Positions 48,965 through 57,954 of a DNA stretch of 64,000 nt are shown piece after piece. The notes below the pieces were generated by a model that made no database searches, was not told where the DNA came from, and was given only the letters and a program-made list of their open reading frames with translations. Every line of letters begins with the position of its first letter. The stretch's first letter is position 1. This stretch comes from SIG672 sp045657105 (GTDB taxonomy: Bacteria; Bacillota; Clostridia; Oscillospirales; CAG-272). Both the position numbers and the translations under genes were made by a program. The DNA is taken from assembly GCA_045657105.1 (NCBI GenBank), contig JAZOSN010000021.1, positions 34,118-98,117 of the forward strand. Direction: 5' to 3'.

Positions 48965-48992
48965 AAAACGCAAGGATTTTTCCTTGCGTTTT
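48965..48992. terminator. Terminator between the CofE-like and zinc-ribbon genes
   Basis: AAAACGCAAGGA / TCCTTGCGTTTT forms a 12-bp stem with a TTTT loop, then GTTTTT. It probably works in both directions. Confidence 0.85.
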
Positions 48993-48996
48993 GTTT

Positions 48997-49482
48997 TTAA
49001 AGAAGGATAACAGGCAGAACGATCACCGCCGCTACTGCGAGGACGGCAAAAGTCCAAACGAGCACTATCGCCCGGAATGGCATGATCCTGATCGAAAAGC
49101 TCTTTCTGCATTTCGGGCAGGTCGCCGAGTGCTTTCCGCCCTTTCTCGGCAGTCGCACGATGGCGCGGCAGGACGGACATCTCTTATACACCTTTTTTGG
49201 AGAGTCCTTTACACGGTCAAAAAGGAGCTTCCAAAACGACGTGAATTTCTTTTTTGCCGCGAGAAATTTGAGGTTTTCCCTGTTTCTTGCATAAATATTA
49301 CGCGAAAACATACGAAAAAATGTCCACACCATAAGAGCGATCGCCGCGGTGTATATGATAACCGAGTTTGCAAAAAGATTTATCACAAACAGAGCGATAT
49401 ACACCCACAAAATAAAATTCGAAAGCTGATCCGCTCCGTATCGCCCGTACATAAATCGCGCTATTTTTTCTTTAAATTTCAT
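48997..49482 (-). CDS. Membrane protein with a cytosolic zinc ribbon
   Basis: 161 residues. Two hydrophobic helices (residues 22-58) come first. A basic stretch and a zinc ribbon follow (RCPSCRAIVRLPRKGG, then CPKCRKSF, residues about 102-128), then a C-terminal helix. This layout is common in small Firmicutes membrane proteins of unknown function. AAAGGA precedes the ATG. The stop lies 4 bp from the shared terminator stem. Confidence 0.8.
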   Translation of the reverse strand: MKFKEKIARFMYGRYGADQLSNFILWVYIALFVINLFANSVIIYTAAIALMVWTFFRMFSRNIYARNRENLKFLAAKKKFTSFWKLLFDRVKDSPKKVYKRCPSCRAIVRLPRKGGKHSATCPKCRKSFSIRIMPFRAIVLVWTFAVLAVAAVIVLPVILL

Positions 49483-49576
49483 ATTATCATTCCTTTTTTA
49501 GCGGTATAAATAGAATATACCACACAAAAGATCAAAGTTCAATAAATAACTTTGAAATATTCTGTATAACAAAAAT

Positions 49577-49608
49577 GAACCGTCTGCGACTTTTTTTGCA
49601 GACGGTTC
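49577..49608 (-). terminator. Terminator after rubrerythrin
   Basis: GAACCGTCTGC / GCAGACGGTTC forms an 11-bp stem with a 10-nt loop, followed on the minus strand by ATTTTTGTT. Confidence 0.8.
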
Positions 49609-49615
49609 GATTTTC

Positions 49616-50155
49616 TCAGTAGTTTTCTGCCTTGACCTGGAAATAGGATTTCGGGTGATCGCACACAGGACATACCTCGGGTGCCTTCTGACCGATCATA
49701 ATATGTCCGCAGTTAAGGCACTGCCAGATAACGTCGTTGTCCTTTGAGAACACGATGTCGCCCTCGACGGAAGCAAGAAGCTTTCTGTAACGCTCCTCGT
49801 GCTCCTTCTCGATTTTTCCGACTGCCTCGAAGAGATACGCGATATGATCAAAGCCCTCTTCCTTCGCTTCTTTTGCAAATGTAGCGTACATATCGGTCCA
49901 CTCGTAACGCTCGCCGTCCGCCGCATCTGCAAGGTTGATCTTGGTGTCGGGAATTCCGCCGTCGTGGAGAAGCTTGAACCAGATCTTCGCGTGCTCCTTT
50001 TCGTTTGCCGCGGTTTCCTCAAATATGTTGGCTATCTGAACGTATCCGTCCTTCTTTGCCTTGGAAGCGTAGTAGGTGTACTTGTTTCTCGCCTGCGATT
50101 CGCCTGCGAACGCCGCCATAAGATTTGCCTGGGTTCTTGATCCTTTGAGTTCCAT
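49616..50155 (-). CDS. rbr: Rubrerythrin
   Basis: 179 residues. An N-terminal four-helix di-iron domain carries AGESQARNKYTYYASKAKK, ETAANEKEHAK and AVGKIEKEHEERY (the EExxxxEH ligands). A C-terminal rubredoxin-like domain binds iron by CLNCGH and CPVCDHPKSYF. It reduces hydrogen peroxide in anaerobes. GAAAGGA precedes the ATG. The gene follows yhaN by 42 bp on the same strand, but a separate promoter is likely. Confidence 0.96.
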   Translation of the reverse strand: MELKGSRTQANLMAAFAGESQARNKYTYYASKAKKDGYVQIANIFEETAANEKEHAKIWFKLLHDGGIPDTKINLADAADGERYEWTDMYATFAKEAKEEGFDHIAYLFEAVGKIEKEHEERYRKLLASVEGDIVFSKDNDVIWQCLNCGHIMIGQKAPEVCPVCDHPKSYFQVKAENY

Positions 50156-50197
50156 TTTGTAGTTTCCTTTCGTATGTTTTTTATATTATCGGTATCA

Positions 50198-52531
50198 TCA
50201 GAGCAGAATATGCTTTGATTTTCCGATCTTTTCCATTATTTTTGCATCTCTTTTCTGGCTCGTGAAAATGAATATCTGAGCGCCCGACTTTGCCACGTCG
50301 TCGAGAGTTGCAAGCATATTTTCAAGCCTTGTATCGTCAAGGCGTGCAAACGATTCGTCGAAAAGCACGGGCGGCTTTGCTTTTGTGAAAAGCAGAGCGA
50401 CGAGCGCCATTCTCAGACTGATATAGGCAAGATCCTTCGTGCCCTCACTGAGATAATCTATATCGCGCGTGACGATATTGCCGACTCCGCCGGTATCGAC
50501 TCCGTAAGCGAGCGAGAAATTCTCGTCTACTCCGAGCTGACCGTACTTGCCCATCGTTTCTTTTCTCATCATCGAGCTCGCGTGCATAGCGAGTCTGGGC
50601 GCGACCTCATCGCGAAGCTTATCCGCCGCGCTCGATATAGAGTCGCCTGCAAGCAGATACGCCTCGTGACAGAGCTCGTATTTTTCCTTTTGTGCGCTAA
50701 GACGGGATATTTCGTCGGAAAGAGTGTTCGGATCTTCAAGCGTGGCAGAAAGTCTTGCTATTTCAAGCTCGATCTGACGGATATTTTCTCCGATCAGATA
50801 ATTTTCACGTTGTCTACGCTCAAAATCCGCCCTTGCGATCGCCTGAGTTCCCTCTTCGAGATCGCCGTAAGATGCACTTTCTTCGAGATATTTTACTATC
50901 TCCTGTCTACTGAGGTCTTCAAGCGTTTTTGCAAACGCGTCCCTTGCCGAGATCGCCCTTTCCTTTGCGGACGACGCCTCTTCGAGCTTCTTTATAAGCT
51001 CTCTGACCTCGTCCATTATCTCGCTCGGTGTGTCGGCAGAGGCGTACTGTCTTCCCCACTCCCCGAGCAGAGCCTTCATTTCGTCCTCGTATTTGCATTT
51101 TTCCGTCGCGAGCTTCGCAAGTCTTTCCTCAACGGAAGCGAGCTTTTCGTCGTATACGTTTTGGAGATATTTTCTGTGTGTGCTTGATGCAAGCATCTCC
51201 TCGATCTCTTCCAGACTGAAAACTCCGTATTTTTCAAATATTTCGGTCTTTTTCTTTCCGCAGGACGACGAGAGAGCGACCATAAGCATAGACGGACAGA
51301 TAAGCGCGGCACCGACCGCCGCCGCGCAGACTCCCAAGAGTGTGGTAGAAAGTCCGAGCGCATCGGCGATGGCTTTACCCATGCCGACAAAAGCGCAAAC
51401 GCCGACGGTTATGAAAAAGACGGACAGAAAAAGCATCGCGGCAAAGCCGAAAACGAGTCCCTTGCGCTTTTTTGAAAGAGAGTCTATCTTTTCCTTTATT
51501 TTTTCAATTCCGCCGTCAGACGCCACCTTTTCGATAATAATACGGTCGTCCTCGGTCATCTTTGCTCCGCCGAGCGCTTTTTTGTCCTCGGTAGTCTGTC
51601 TGATCTGAGCGCCGAGATAGGAGATCTTCGTGCGAAGCGCCTCTATACGTCTTATATATTCACTGTCGGGAAGAAATTCTCCGTGTGTTGCCTTGTTTAA
51701 AAGCTCCTCGTACTCGCGAGTTTTGTCGTCCGCCTCGGCGGTGAGCTTATCGTAATATTCAAATCGCGCAAGCTTTTCGCCCTCTGATGCGCGTTCGAGC
51801 CTTTTTTCGAGAATTTCAAGCTCGGCGTTTTCCTTTTCATAGCTCTCGGAGAGCTCCTTTTTCTCGCTTTCCTTGCCGAAAAGGATCTTGTTATCCGCGC
51901 GTGCGCTCTCACGTCTGCGGGTGAGAGCGTCGATCTCGTCTTCAAGATCTGCGATTTTTCCGCCGCTTCCTATTTTATGCTTTAAAGTTTTACGGGCGTC
52001 GTCAAGCTTTTTCTGAGCGTCGGTCGTACTGACCGTTTCATCTCCCGAAAAGAGCATATTTTCAATCGCGGCGCTTACCGTCTTTCCGTTTACCCTACCG
52101 CCGTCCGCCTGTCCGACGTATGCAGTCTGCGAAAAGGCGTCCTCCTCAACTCCGAAAAAGAGTTTCCCGGGGTGTTCTCCCTTAAAGCACTCCGAGTTTG
52201 TTGCAAGATCTATTATTTTGACCGTTTCTCCGCCGTTTGCCTTTACCGAGGGCTTTGAGGAACGCTCGATGCGGTATCTTTTTTCGCCGTAGGTAAAGAT
52301 CAGAGATCCTGCCGCAAGGTCGTTATCCCAGCTGCGAAAGCGGCGTATCTCGGAGATCGAGCTCTGCGGAGCCTTCCTGCTGAGTCCGTAAAAAATGAAC
52401 TTTATAAACGCGCCGAGAGTGGTTTTTCCCGCCTCGTTCGGACCTTCGATGATATTTATTCCCCTGTCAAACGAGCAGGCAAAGTTTTTATACGAGCCGA
52501 AGGACTCGATAGCAATACTTTCTATATACAT
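50198..52531 (-). CDS. yhaN: YhaN-type SMC-like ATPase with internal membrane helices
   Basis: 777 residues from the ATG at 52531, 20 bp beyond the yhaO stop; a longer frame to 52591 overlaps yhaO. Walker A is GPNEAGKTT (residues 30-38). The signature and Walker B are YLSEGTKDLAYISLRMALVA and PPVLFDESFARLDD near the end. Long coiled coils lie between. Two hydrophobic helices interrupt them (near residues 365-420), as in Bacillus YhaN. It works with YhaO in DNA repair at or near the membrane, in the manner of SbcC. Confidence 0.9.
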   Translation of the reverse strand: MYIESIAIESFGSYKNFACSFDRGINIIEGPNEAGKTTLGAFIKFIFYGLSRKAPQSSISEIRRFRSWDNDLAAGSLIFTYGEKRYRIERSSKPSVKANGGETVKIIDLATNSECFKGEHPGKLFFGVEEDAFSQTAYVGQADGGRVNGKTVSAAIENMLFSGDETVSTTDAQKKLDDARKTLKHKIGSGGKIADLEDEIDALTRRRESARADNKILFGKESEKKELSESYEKENAELEILEKRLERASEGEKLARFEYYDKLTAEADDKTREYEELLNKATHGEFLPDSEYIRRIEALRTKISYLGAQIRQTTEDKKALGGAKMTEDDRIIIEKVASDGGIEKIKEKIDSLSKKRKGLVFGFAAMLFLSVFFITVGVCAFVGMGKAIADALGLSTTLLGVCAAAVGAALICPSMLMVALSSSCGKKKTEIFEKYGVFSLEEIEEMLASSTHRKYLQNVYDEKLASVEERLAKLATEKCKYEDEMKALLGEWGRQYASADTPSEIMDEVRELIKKLEEASSAKERAISARDAFAKTLEDLSRQEIVKYLEESASYGDLEEGTQAIARADFERRQRENYLIGENIRQIELEIARLSATLEDPNTLSDEISRLSAQKEKYELCHEAYLLAGDSISSAADKLRDEVAPRLAMHASSMMRKETMGKYGQLGVDENFSLAYGVDTGGVGNIVTRDIDYLSEGTKDLAYISLRMALVALLFTKAKPPVLFDESFARLDDTRLENMLATLDDVAKSGAQIFIFTSQKRDAKIMEKIGKSKHILL

Positions 52532-52550
52532 ACTGTCAGAGAGCCCCCTT

Positions 52551-53708
52551 TTAATCAAAATCCACGACCTCGCCGCCCGAAAGCGCGGCAAGTCCGTATC
52601 TGAGTGCCTTTGATGCTATCTCGCGCTCGCGAGCGTCCTCGCTTCTCAGCCTTGGAAGCAGTTCTCTGAAAAACGCGCCCTTGATAGTCAGGTCGTTTGC
52701 GAGATATTCACAGTCGAAAAGCGGAAGCGTTTCGTCCTTTATCTCAACTAAGAAAAGCGTCGGAAAAAGCGCTTTTATCGACTCGGCAGGAACCTTCGCC
52801 GACGGGGATACGTCGCCCGAGAGCACGAGCCTTAGCAGTGTTCTCTCGTCAAAGGAGAGTCCCTGCGCGAAGGCCGACACCTTTTCGAGTATCTCGCCCG
52901 AGTCCGATGCGCCTGTGACGTTCACCTTTTCGATGGCGTAAACCCTGCTTGCGAGCGGTACGAATTCACTGCTGAAAACGGCGGCGCCGTTTTCCTTTTT
53001 AAGCGTCGCGAAAAGCGCTCCGCGCTCTCCGAGATCGTGGAAGCTCTGTCCTTCGAGCGATCCCGAATAGCCGTAGTAGGTGTTCTTTTCAAGCAGTATC
53101 TCGCCCCTGTTATGAACGTGACCGAGCGCAACGTAATCAAAACCCGATCTGCCGATCTGCTCGACGGTTATCGGACAATACGTGGTCGTACGCGAGTAAA
53201 TATCGGCGTGAGCGCAAAGAATATTTATCTCGTTTTCTCTGCCGCGGCAGACATTCTCCTCTACTGCGAGCGGACTGTATTCAAAGCTCTGAGAGGTGAA
53301 GGCGTATCCGAAAACGTTGACCGTTTCCTCGTCCTTTCCGACCTTCTCAAAGGTGAATTTTTCAAGCTTTTCGCTACTGAACACAAAGACGTTAGACGGC
53401 ATTTCGCTCTTTTCCCAAACACTGTCGGGAGAATAAAAGTCGTGATTTCCGGGGGAAATGACGAATTTGCACTCGGGAAACGATGCAAAAAGCGAGCCTG
53501 CGAGATCGAGCGTGTTTTTGGTAACGTAGCGTCTGTCGAAAAGATCTCCTGCAATCAGAACGAGATCCGCCTCGAACCTTTTAGCCTCTTCTATAAGACG
53601 CGCAAAAGTGGCGCGAAGCTCTTCTCGGCGGCGCGCCGCTTTTTGCACGTCCTCCATAGCAAACACACTGTCAAGATGCAGGTCTGCGGCGTGAATAAAT
53701 TTTATCAT
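52551..53708 (-). CDS. yhaO: YhaO/SbcD-type DNA repair exonuclease
   Basis: 385 residues from the ATG at 53708 (GAGGTG upstream). The metallophosphoesterase motifs are FIHAADLHLDS (residues 4-14), IAGDLFDRRY near residue 55, SPGNHDFY near 90, CAHAD near 165 and LGHVHNRG near 190. It is the Mre11/SbcD-like nuclease that partners YhaN, encoded immediately downstream. The C-terminal part is the family's capping domain. Confidence 0.93.
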   Translation of the reverse strand: MIKFIHAADLHLDSVFAMEDVQKAARRREELRATFARLIEEAKRFEADLVLIAGDLFDRRYVTKNTLDLAGSLFASFPECKFVISPGNHDFYSPDSVWEKSEMPSNVFVFSSEKLEKFTFEKVGKDEETVNVFGYAFTSQSFEYSPLAVEENVCRGRENEINILCAHADIYSRTTTYCPITVEQIGRSGFDYVALGHVHNRGEILLEKNTYYGYSGSLEGQSFHDLGERGALFATLKKENGAAVFSSEFVPLASRVYAIEKVNVTGASDSGEILEKVSAFAQGLSFDERTLLRLVLSGDVSPSAKVPAESIKALFPTLFLVEIKDETLPLFDCEYLANDLTIKGAFFRELLPRLRSEDAREREIASKALRYGLAALSGGEVVDFD

Positions 53709-53798
53709 ATCGCACCTCATTTCGGCGTTTTAATCTATAAATATAATATAGCACATCTTTTCTGCAATTTCAACAACATTTTTACAATATAAAATCAA

Positions 53799-53823
53799 AA
53801 AAGGAGGCTTTTAACCTCCTTTT
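53799..53823 (-). terminator. Terminator after the Thr/Asp-repeat membrane protein gene
   Basis: AAAAGGAGG / CCTCCTTTT forms a 9-bp stem with a 7-nt loop. It lies 3 bp beyond the stop on the minus strand. Confidence 0.7.
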
Positions 53824-53825
53824 AG

Positions 53826-54281
53826 TCATTTTTTATTATTCTTTGAGTCTGCGCGTCTGCTGCTCGGGATCATAACGATAACGAGAATAACGACTGCTAT
53901 TCCTATTACCAGTGCAATAATGAGCCCGGCGTAGTTGAATTTTCTGTCCTGCTTGTCACTTCCGCCGTCACTGTCGTCCTTATCGGCGATATTTTCATCG
54001 TCGTCAGGCTTTGCATCGTCCTTATCCATGCCGCCGCCCATATCGGTATCGGTATCAGTATCGGTGTCGGGCGCAGGAACGAGTCCTGAGTCATTGTTCG
54101 GTCCGTCCACTATACCGCCGTCGGTATCGGGGAGAGTGCTATCGTTTGCACCTCCGAGTCCGCCGCCGTTATCGGTGGTCGGGTTTTGAGCAAAAGCTCC
54201 GAGAACACCGCTCGAAAGCGACAAAAGCAGAGCAATACAAAGAACGGTCGCGACAAGGCGAAGATTTCTTTGATTTTTCAC
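53826..54281 (-). CDS. Small surface-exposed membrane protein with Thr-Asp repeats
   Basis: 151 residues if the GTG at 54281 is used (AAAGGA 11 nt upstream). ATG codons at 54314 and 54362 give longer versions, so the start is uncertain. A signal peptide ending GAFAQ is followed by a Gly/Asp-rich disordered region with (DT)n repeats (PDTDTDTDTD; hexanucleotide repeat near 54044-54068). A C-terminal membrane helix follows, then a Lys-rich tail. The layout resembles the OadG-like gene at 56293. Function is unknown. Confidence 0.65.
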   Translation of the reverse strand: MKNQRNLRLVATVLCIALLLSLSSGVLGAFAQNPTTDNGGGLGGANDSTLPDTDGGIVDGPNNDSGLVPAPDTDTDTDTDMGGGMDKDDAKPDDDENIADKDDSDGGSDKQDRKFNYAGLIIALVIGIAVVILVIVMIPSSRRADSKNNKK

Positions 54282-54381
54282 TTTTACAAATATCCTTTCT
54301 TTTTCGGATTTCATAAATAGTGTTCTCAAAGAATTCTTTTTTATTTGCGGAAATTTTTGCAAAAATCAGATCTTTCCGTCT

Positions 54382-55146
54382 TTATTTTACCTTTTTTGCA
54401 ACGAAGTAGTGTCGCTCATCGGTGTCAGAAACGCGTATTCCCTCTCCGAGCGAAAAATCCTGCGAGGCGGTGATGATCTCGACCTTAAAGCCGTTTCTTT
54501 CAAGACACTCACATATTTCTCTGTCGGTATAGACGTATTCGCGCTGAGTTTCCTGCATACGGTTATAGCTTCCGTCTGAATTCTTCACGAAAAATGTGAG
54601 ATCGAAATCGCAAAGGCGGCGTCTGGACGAGTAAAAATTCTGCCAGACACAGAAAACATTCTTTTCGTCGTAAACGTAGCTGTTATCGCCGTATATTTTT
54701 TCGAATTTATACTCGGTATTCACGTCGAAAAAGAAATATCCGCCCTCTTTGATGTGCTCGGCGGCTCTCGCGAAAAAGGCGTCGAGCGAGTCGTGCGAGC
54801 CTATATAGTTAACACTGTCAAGACAGCAAACGGCGCAGTCAAAGGTCTGCGAAAGATCAAGGCAGGTCATATCCTGACATACGAAAAGCGGATAAAGCTT
54901 TTCCTCGGCGCAGGCATTCTGTGCAAGCGAGAGCATTTCGGGAGAAAGATCAACTCCTGCGAGCGTGTATCCGCGTCTTGCAAGCTCCAAAGTCATTTTT
55001 CCCGTTCCGCAGGCAATATCGAGTATGCTTGCTCCGTCGGAAACTCCGTTTTTTCTGATATATTCCGATATTTTATCCGCCCACGCCGTATAGTCGATGC
55101 TACGGTTGAAGCGGTCGTAAAACTCGGCAAGAACGTCGTAACTCAC
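54382..55146 (-). CDS. Class I SAM-dependent methyltransferase
   Basis: 254 residues. The SAM-binding motif I is LDIACGTGKMTLELARRG near residue 42, motif II is GVDLSPEML near 63 and post-motif FDCAVCCLDSVNYI near 102. The GTG start overlaps the stop of the upstream membrane protein gene by 4 bases (GTGA), showing translational coupling. The substrate is unknown; the short, soluble, UbiE-like form is common for small-molecule or protein methylation. Confidence 0.88.
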   Translation of the reverse strand: MSYDVLAEFYDRFNRSIDYTAWADKISEYIRKNGVSDGASILDIACGTGKMTLELARRGYTLAGVDLSPEMLSLAQNACAEEKLYPLFVCQDMTCLDLSQTFDCAVCCLDSVNYIGSHDSLDAFFARAAEHIKEGGYFFFDVNTEYKFEKIYGDNSYVYDEKNVFCVWQNFYSSRRRLCDFDLTFFVKNSDGSYNRMQETQREYVYTDREICECLERNGFKVEIITASQDFSLGEGIRVSDTDERHYFVAKKVK

Positions 55147-56111
55147 TGCGCTTTACTTTCACTTTCGGCACTAGATTCAACCTCGGCTTCGGTTTCGTCT
55201 GCTTTTTCGCCGCTCTCGTAAACGCAGTAGCTGTCGTCCTCGTACCGCTTTGCCTTAGGTATAAAGCTTATAACGCGGATCAGAGCGTATACTCCGATAA
55301 GCAGGCAAACTCCGAAATAGGAGAGCTCGTAGCTTAGCGGATAAACTCCCGAAAGCACCGAGAAAACGCCTGCAAATCCGCAAGCAAAGCAGAAAATTGC
55401 AGAAAGCGAAGCAAAGAAAACGTATTTGCGCGAGCTTCCGCGGGAGAATGTAAATCTTATCTCGTAGAGTATGAACAGGGCGGCAATACACATAGCGCAT
55501 ATCATAGTAAGCTTGCGGGGAGATGTCACCCAATCGGTCACGTCAAAATAAAGACGGAGAATATAGAGCATTATCCAGATGAGAGTAACGCTTCCGAAAA
55601 GTGCGCTTATCCTCTTTTTGAACGCCACGACTATAAAATATATGGGCGCAAAAAGCGAAAACGGCATCATAAGCTTATAGCAAAACAGTGCGGTCTTCAT
55701 CTTTTCGGCAAGCTCGGGACTGGCCTCAATGCTTCCGCCAAAGCCGTACTGAATATCTACCGCGCCGAGCAGAAGATATATAATGAACATCGCAAAAAAC
55801 TCCGCCGTTATCACAAAAGAAAGCATCGGGAGCGCATAGCTTCCCGTTTCGGGAAGAGCATCGAGTCTTTGTGCACTGCGAGTGTGCATGGTTGCGAATA
55901 CAGCCGCGCCGACAGCTATTACGGCAAGTGCCACGGGGATAGCAGCGGGCGCCGAGTTTACGTACAGTCCGTTATCTCCTATATAAAGGCGGTTAAAAAC
56001 GGCAAGTGCCATCGCAGATACCGCCGCGACCGCACATATCAGAATTACCGCTATCTTGATATACGAGGACGCCGCCTGCGCGCTACGCTTCTCTTTATCT
56101 GAAAAATTCAT
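55143..56111 (-). CDS. Polytopic membrane protein, unknown function
   Basis: 322 residues with about eight hydrophobic helices and an acidic C-terminal tail (SGEKADETEAEVESSAESES). No family is recognised. It is translationally coupled to the downstream methyltransferase gene, so the two probably act together. The ATG at 56111 has AAAGGAT upstream. Confidence 0.78.
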   Translation of the reverse strand: MNFSDKEKRSAQAASSYIKIAVILICAVAAVSAMALAVFNRLYIGDNGLYVNSAPAAIPVALAVIAVGAAVFATMHTRSAQRLDALPETGSYALPMLSFVITAEFFAMFIIYLLLGAVDIQYGFGGSIEASPELAEKMKTALFCYKLMMPFSLFAPIYFIVVAFKKRISALFGSVTLIWIMLYILRLYFDVTDWVTSPRKLTMICAMCIAALFILYEIRFTFSRGSSRKYVFFASLSAIFCFACGFAGVFSVLSGVYPLSYELSYFGVCLLIGVYALIRVISFIPKAKRYEDDSYCVYESGEKADETEAEVESSAESESKAQ

Positions 56112-56244
56112 TTATCCGTATCCTTTCAGGTTATACTCTTAACTATGCTTCATTATACATCAAAAGAAGAGAGAATTCAAGTATATTTCAAAAAAAGCAT
56201 TGACAAAAGGCAAACAAAGCTTTAAAACGCCCGTTATAAGGAAA

Positions 56245-56273
56245 AAAGCGAAACGCCTTTACCGTTTCGCTTT
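56245..56273 (-). terminator. Terminator after the OadG-like gene
   Basis: AAAGCGAAACG / CGTTTCGCTTT forms an 11-bp stem with a 7-nt loop; T6 follows on the minus strand. Confidence 0.85.
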
Positions 56274-56292
56274 CTGTTTATGATATTTTTAC

Positions 56293-56667
56293 TCAGTTTT
56301 CCTTTTTCGCCTTGCTCGAAAAGATCTTGTTGATTGCAACCGTCGCAAGTGCGATAAGACCGATTACGATGAATATTCCGAGCATTCCGATACCCATCAT
56401 ACCGAGCTGCTCAACGAAGCCCTCGGGGTGGAATTCCATCTTGAACTTGCTGTCGTCGTTTTCATTGTTTTCGGGGTTTTCGACGCCGTTATTAGTGTTT
56501 CCGGTGTTTCCCTCGTCGGTCGTTCCCTCTTCGGAGGATACGCCCTGATCGCCGTTTGCGATCTCGTTATCGCCGAGCTCCTCATCTGCAAAAACTCCGA
56601 GTGTTATCGAAGAAAGAGAGAAAACGAGCGTGATGCAAAGAATAACTGCTAAAATTCTGTTTTTCAT
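56293..56667 (-). CDS. OadG-like gamma subunit of a Na+-pumping decarboxylase
   Basis: 124 residues. A signal-type N-terminus (MKNRILAVILCITLVFSL, ending FADEELG) is followed by about 50 residues of Asn/Glu/Thr-rich linker. The C-terminal helix GMMGIGMLGIFIVIGLIALA and KIF tail match the OadG membrane domain. Ordinary OadG begins directly with this helix, so the secreted N-terminal extension is unusual. It starts 17 bp after oadB. It should anchor and assemble the decarboxylase complex. Confidence 0.75.
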   Translation of the reverse strand: MKNRILAVILCITLVFSLSSITLGVFADEELGDNEIANGDQGVSSEEGTTDEGNTGNTNNGVENPENNENDDSKFKMEFHPEGFVEQLGMMGIGMLGIFIVIGLIALATVAINKIFSSKAKKEN

Positions 56668-56684
56668 TCTGCTTTCCTCCTTTA

Positions 56685-57821
56685 TTATCCGAAGAATTTG
56701 AGTATCAGACCGCCTGCGATAACAGACGCGATCTGTCCGGATACGTTTACGCCTATCGAATGCATAAGAAGGAAGTTCTGAGGATCCTCCTGAATACCAA
56801 GCTTATGAACTACACGTCCTGCCATCGGGAATGCCGAAATACCTGCCGCACCGATCATAGGGTTGACCTTCTTCTTCGAGAAGAGGTTGAGAAGCTTTGC
56901 AAAAAGCACTCCGCCTGCGGTGTCGAATATGAATGCGAAGAGTCCGAGTCCGAGAATAAGAAGCGTTGCGGGACTGAGGAACTTCTCTGCCGTCATCTGA
57001 GTTGCTATCGTAATTCCGAGGAATATCGTGATAAGGTTTGCAAGTACCTTCTGCGCGGTTTCGGAGAGCGAGTCGAGAACTCCGCACTCACGAATGAGGT
57101 TACCGAACATAAGGAAGCCGATAAGAGATACCGACTCGGGAACGATGATACCCGCAACGACCGTGATTATGATCGGGAAAAGGATCTTGGTCGTCTTGGA
57201 AACATTCTTGCCCTCGTAAGGCATACGGATCATACGCTCCTTTTTGGTGGTAAGAAGCTTGATGATCGGGGGCTGAATGATAGGCACGAGAGCCATATAG
57301 CTATATGCCGCAACCATTATAGCGCCGGTTATTGCGCTCGTTTCTCCGAGAAGGTGGTTAGCAACGACGATAGCGGTAGGGCCGTCTGCCGCACCGATAA
57401 TACCGATAGAAGCCGCTTCCTCGGGCGAGAAGAACATCGCCGCAAGGCAGAGCGTGAAGAATATACCGAACTGAGCCGCCGCACCGAAGATCATAAGCTT
57501 CGGATTAGTGAGAAGCGGTCCGAAGTCTATCATCGCTCCGATACCGATAAAGAGAATGAGCGGGAAGAGCTCGTTTGCAATTCCTGCGTCAAAAAGCACC
57601 GACAGAGCACCCTCGGTCACTTCGCCTTCGATTATCTGTGTGATTGCGCCGGAAAGCGGGATATTAACGAGTATTGCGCCAAATCCCATAGGGAGCAGAA
57701 GCGTAGGCTCCATGTCCTTTTTGATTGCGAGATAGATGAGAATTCCGCCGATCAGCCACATAATAACGTGACCTATTTCAATTCTGCCGAAATTCTCAAA
57801 AAGCTGTGAAAAAAGATCCAT
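56685..57821 (-). CDS. Na+-translocating decarboxylase beta subunit (OadB/GcdB family)
   Basis: 378 residues, normal size, with about ten membrane helices. Conserved features: FIGIGAMIDFGPLL near residue 92, IGIIGAADGPTAI near 138 (the Na+/carboxyl site) and FDTAGGVLF near 300, then GAAGISAFPMAGRV near 325. The subunit couples decarboxylation of carboxybiotin to Na+ export. Only beta and gamma are here; the carboxyltransferase alpha and biotin-carrier genes lie elsewhere, so oxaloacetate, methylmalonyl-CoA and glutaconyl-CoA are all possible substrates. Confidence 0.92.
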   Translation of the reverse strand: MDLFSQLFENFGRIEIGHVIMWLIGGILIYLAIKKDMEPTLLLPMGFGAILVNIPLSGAITQIIEGEVTEGALSVLFDAGIANELFPLILFIGIGAMIDFGPLLTNPKLMIFGAAAQFGIFFTLCLAAMFFSPEEAASIGIIGAADGPTAIVVANHLLGETSAITGAIMVAAYSYMALVPIIQPPIIKLLTTKKERMIRMPYEGKNVSKTTKILFPIIITVVAGIIVPESVSLIGFLMFGNLIRECGVLDSLSETAQKVLANLITIFLGITIATQMTAEKFLSPATLLILGLGLFAFIFDTAGGVLFAKLLNLFSKKKVNPMIGAAGISAFPMAGRVVHKLGIQEDPQNFLLMHSIGVNVSGQIASVIAGGLILKFFG

Positions 57822-57874
57822 AATTCCGTTCCTTTAATTTTATTATCCAATCGTTTGATTTGGACTGTCCGAAT

Positions 57875-57903
57875 ATTATACCACTTTTGGAATAAAAAGT
57901 CAA
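57875..57903 (-). promoter_or_regulatory. Promoter of the decarboxylase beta/gamma operon
   Basis: On the minus strand, TTGACT (57903-57898) and TATAAT (57880-57875) are 17 bp apart, about 55 bp before the start codon. Confidence 0.75.
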
Positions 57904-57954
57904 GCCGTATTTTGGCGATTTTGAAAAAATGCACACAATTTGATCAAAATTCAT

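Noticed and set aside
48224..49180. 318-codon minus-strand frame over the CofE-like gene
   Set aside because: Shadow of the plus-strand gene and of a terminator; no start signal.
56760..57809. A 349-codon frame opposite the decarboxylase beta subunit
   Set aside because: Highly charged antisense product of a conserved membrane protein gene.
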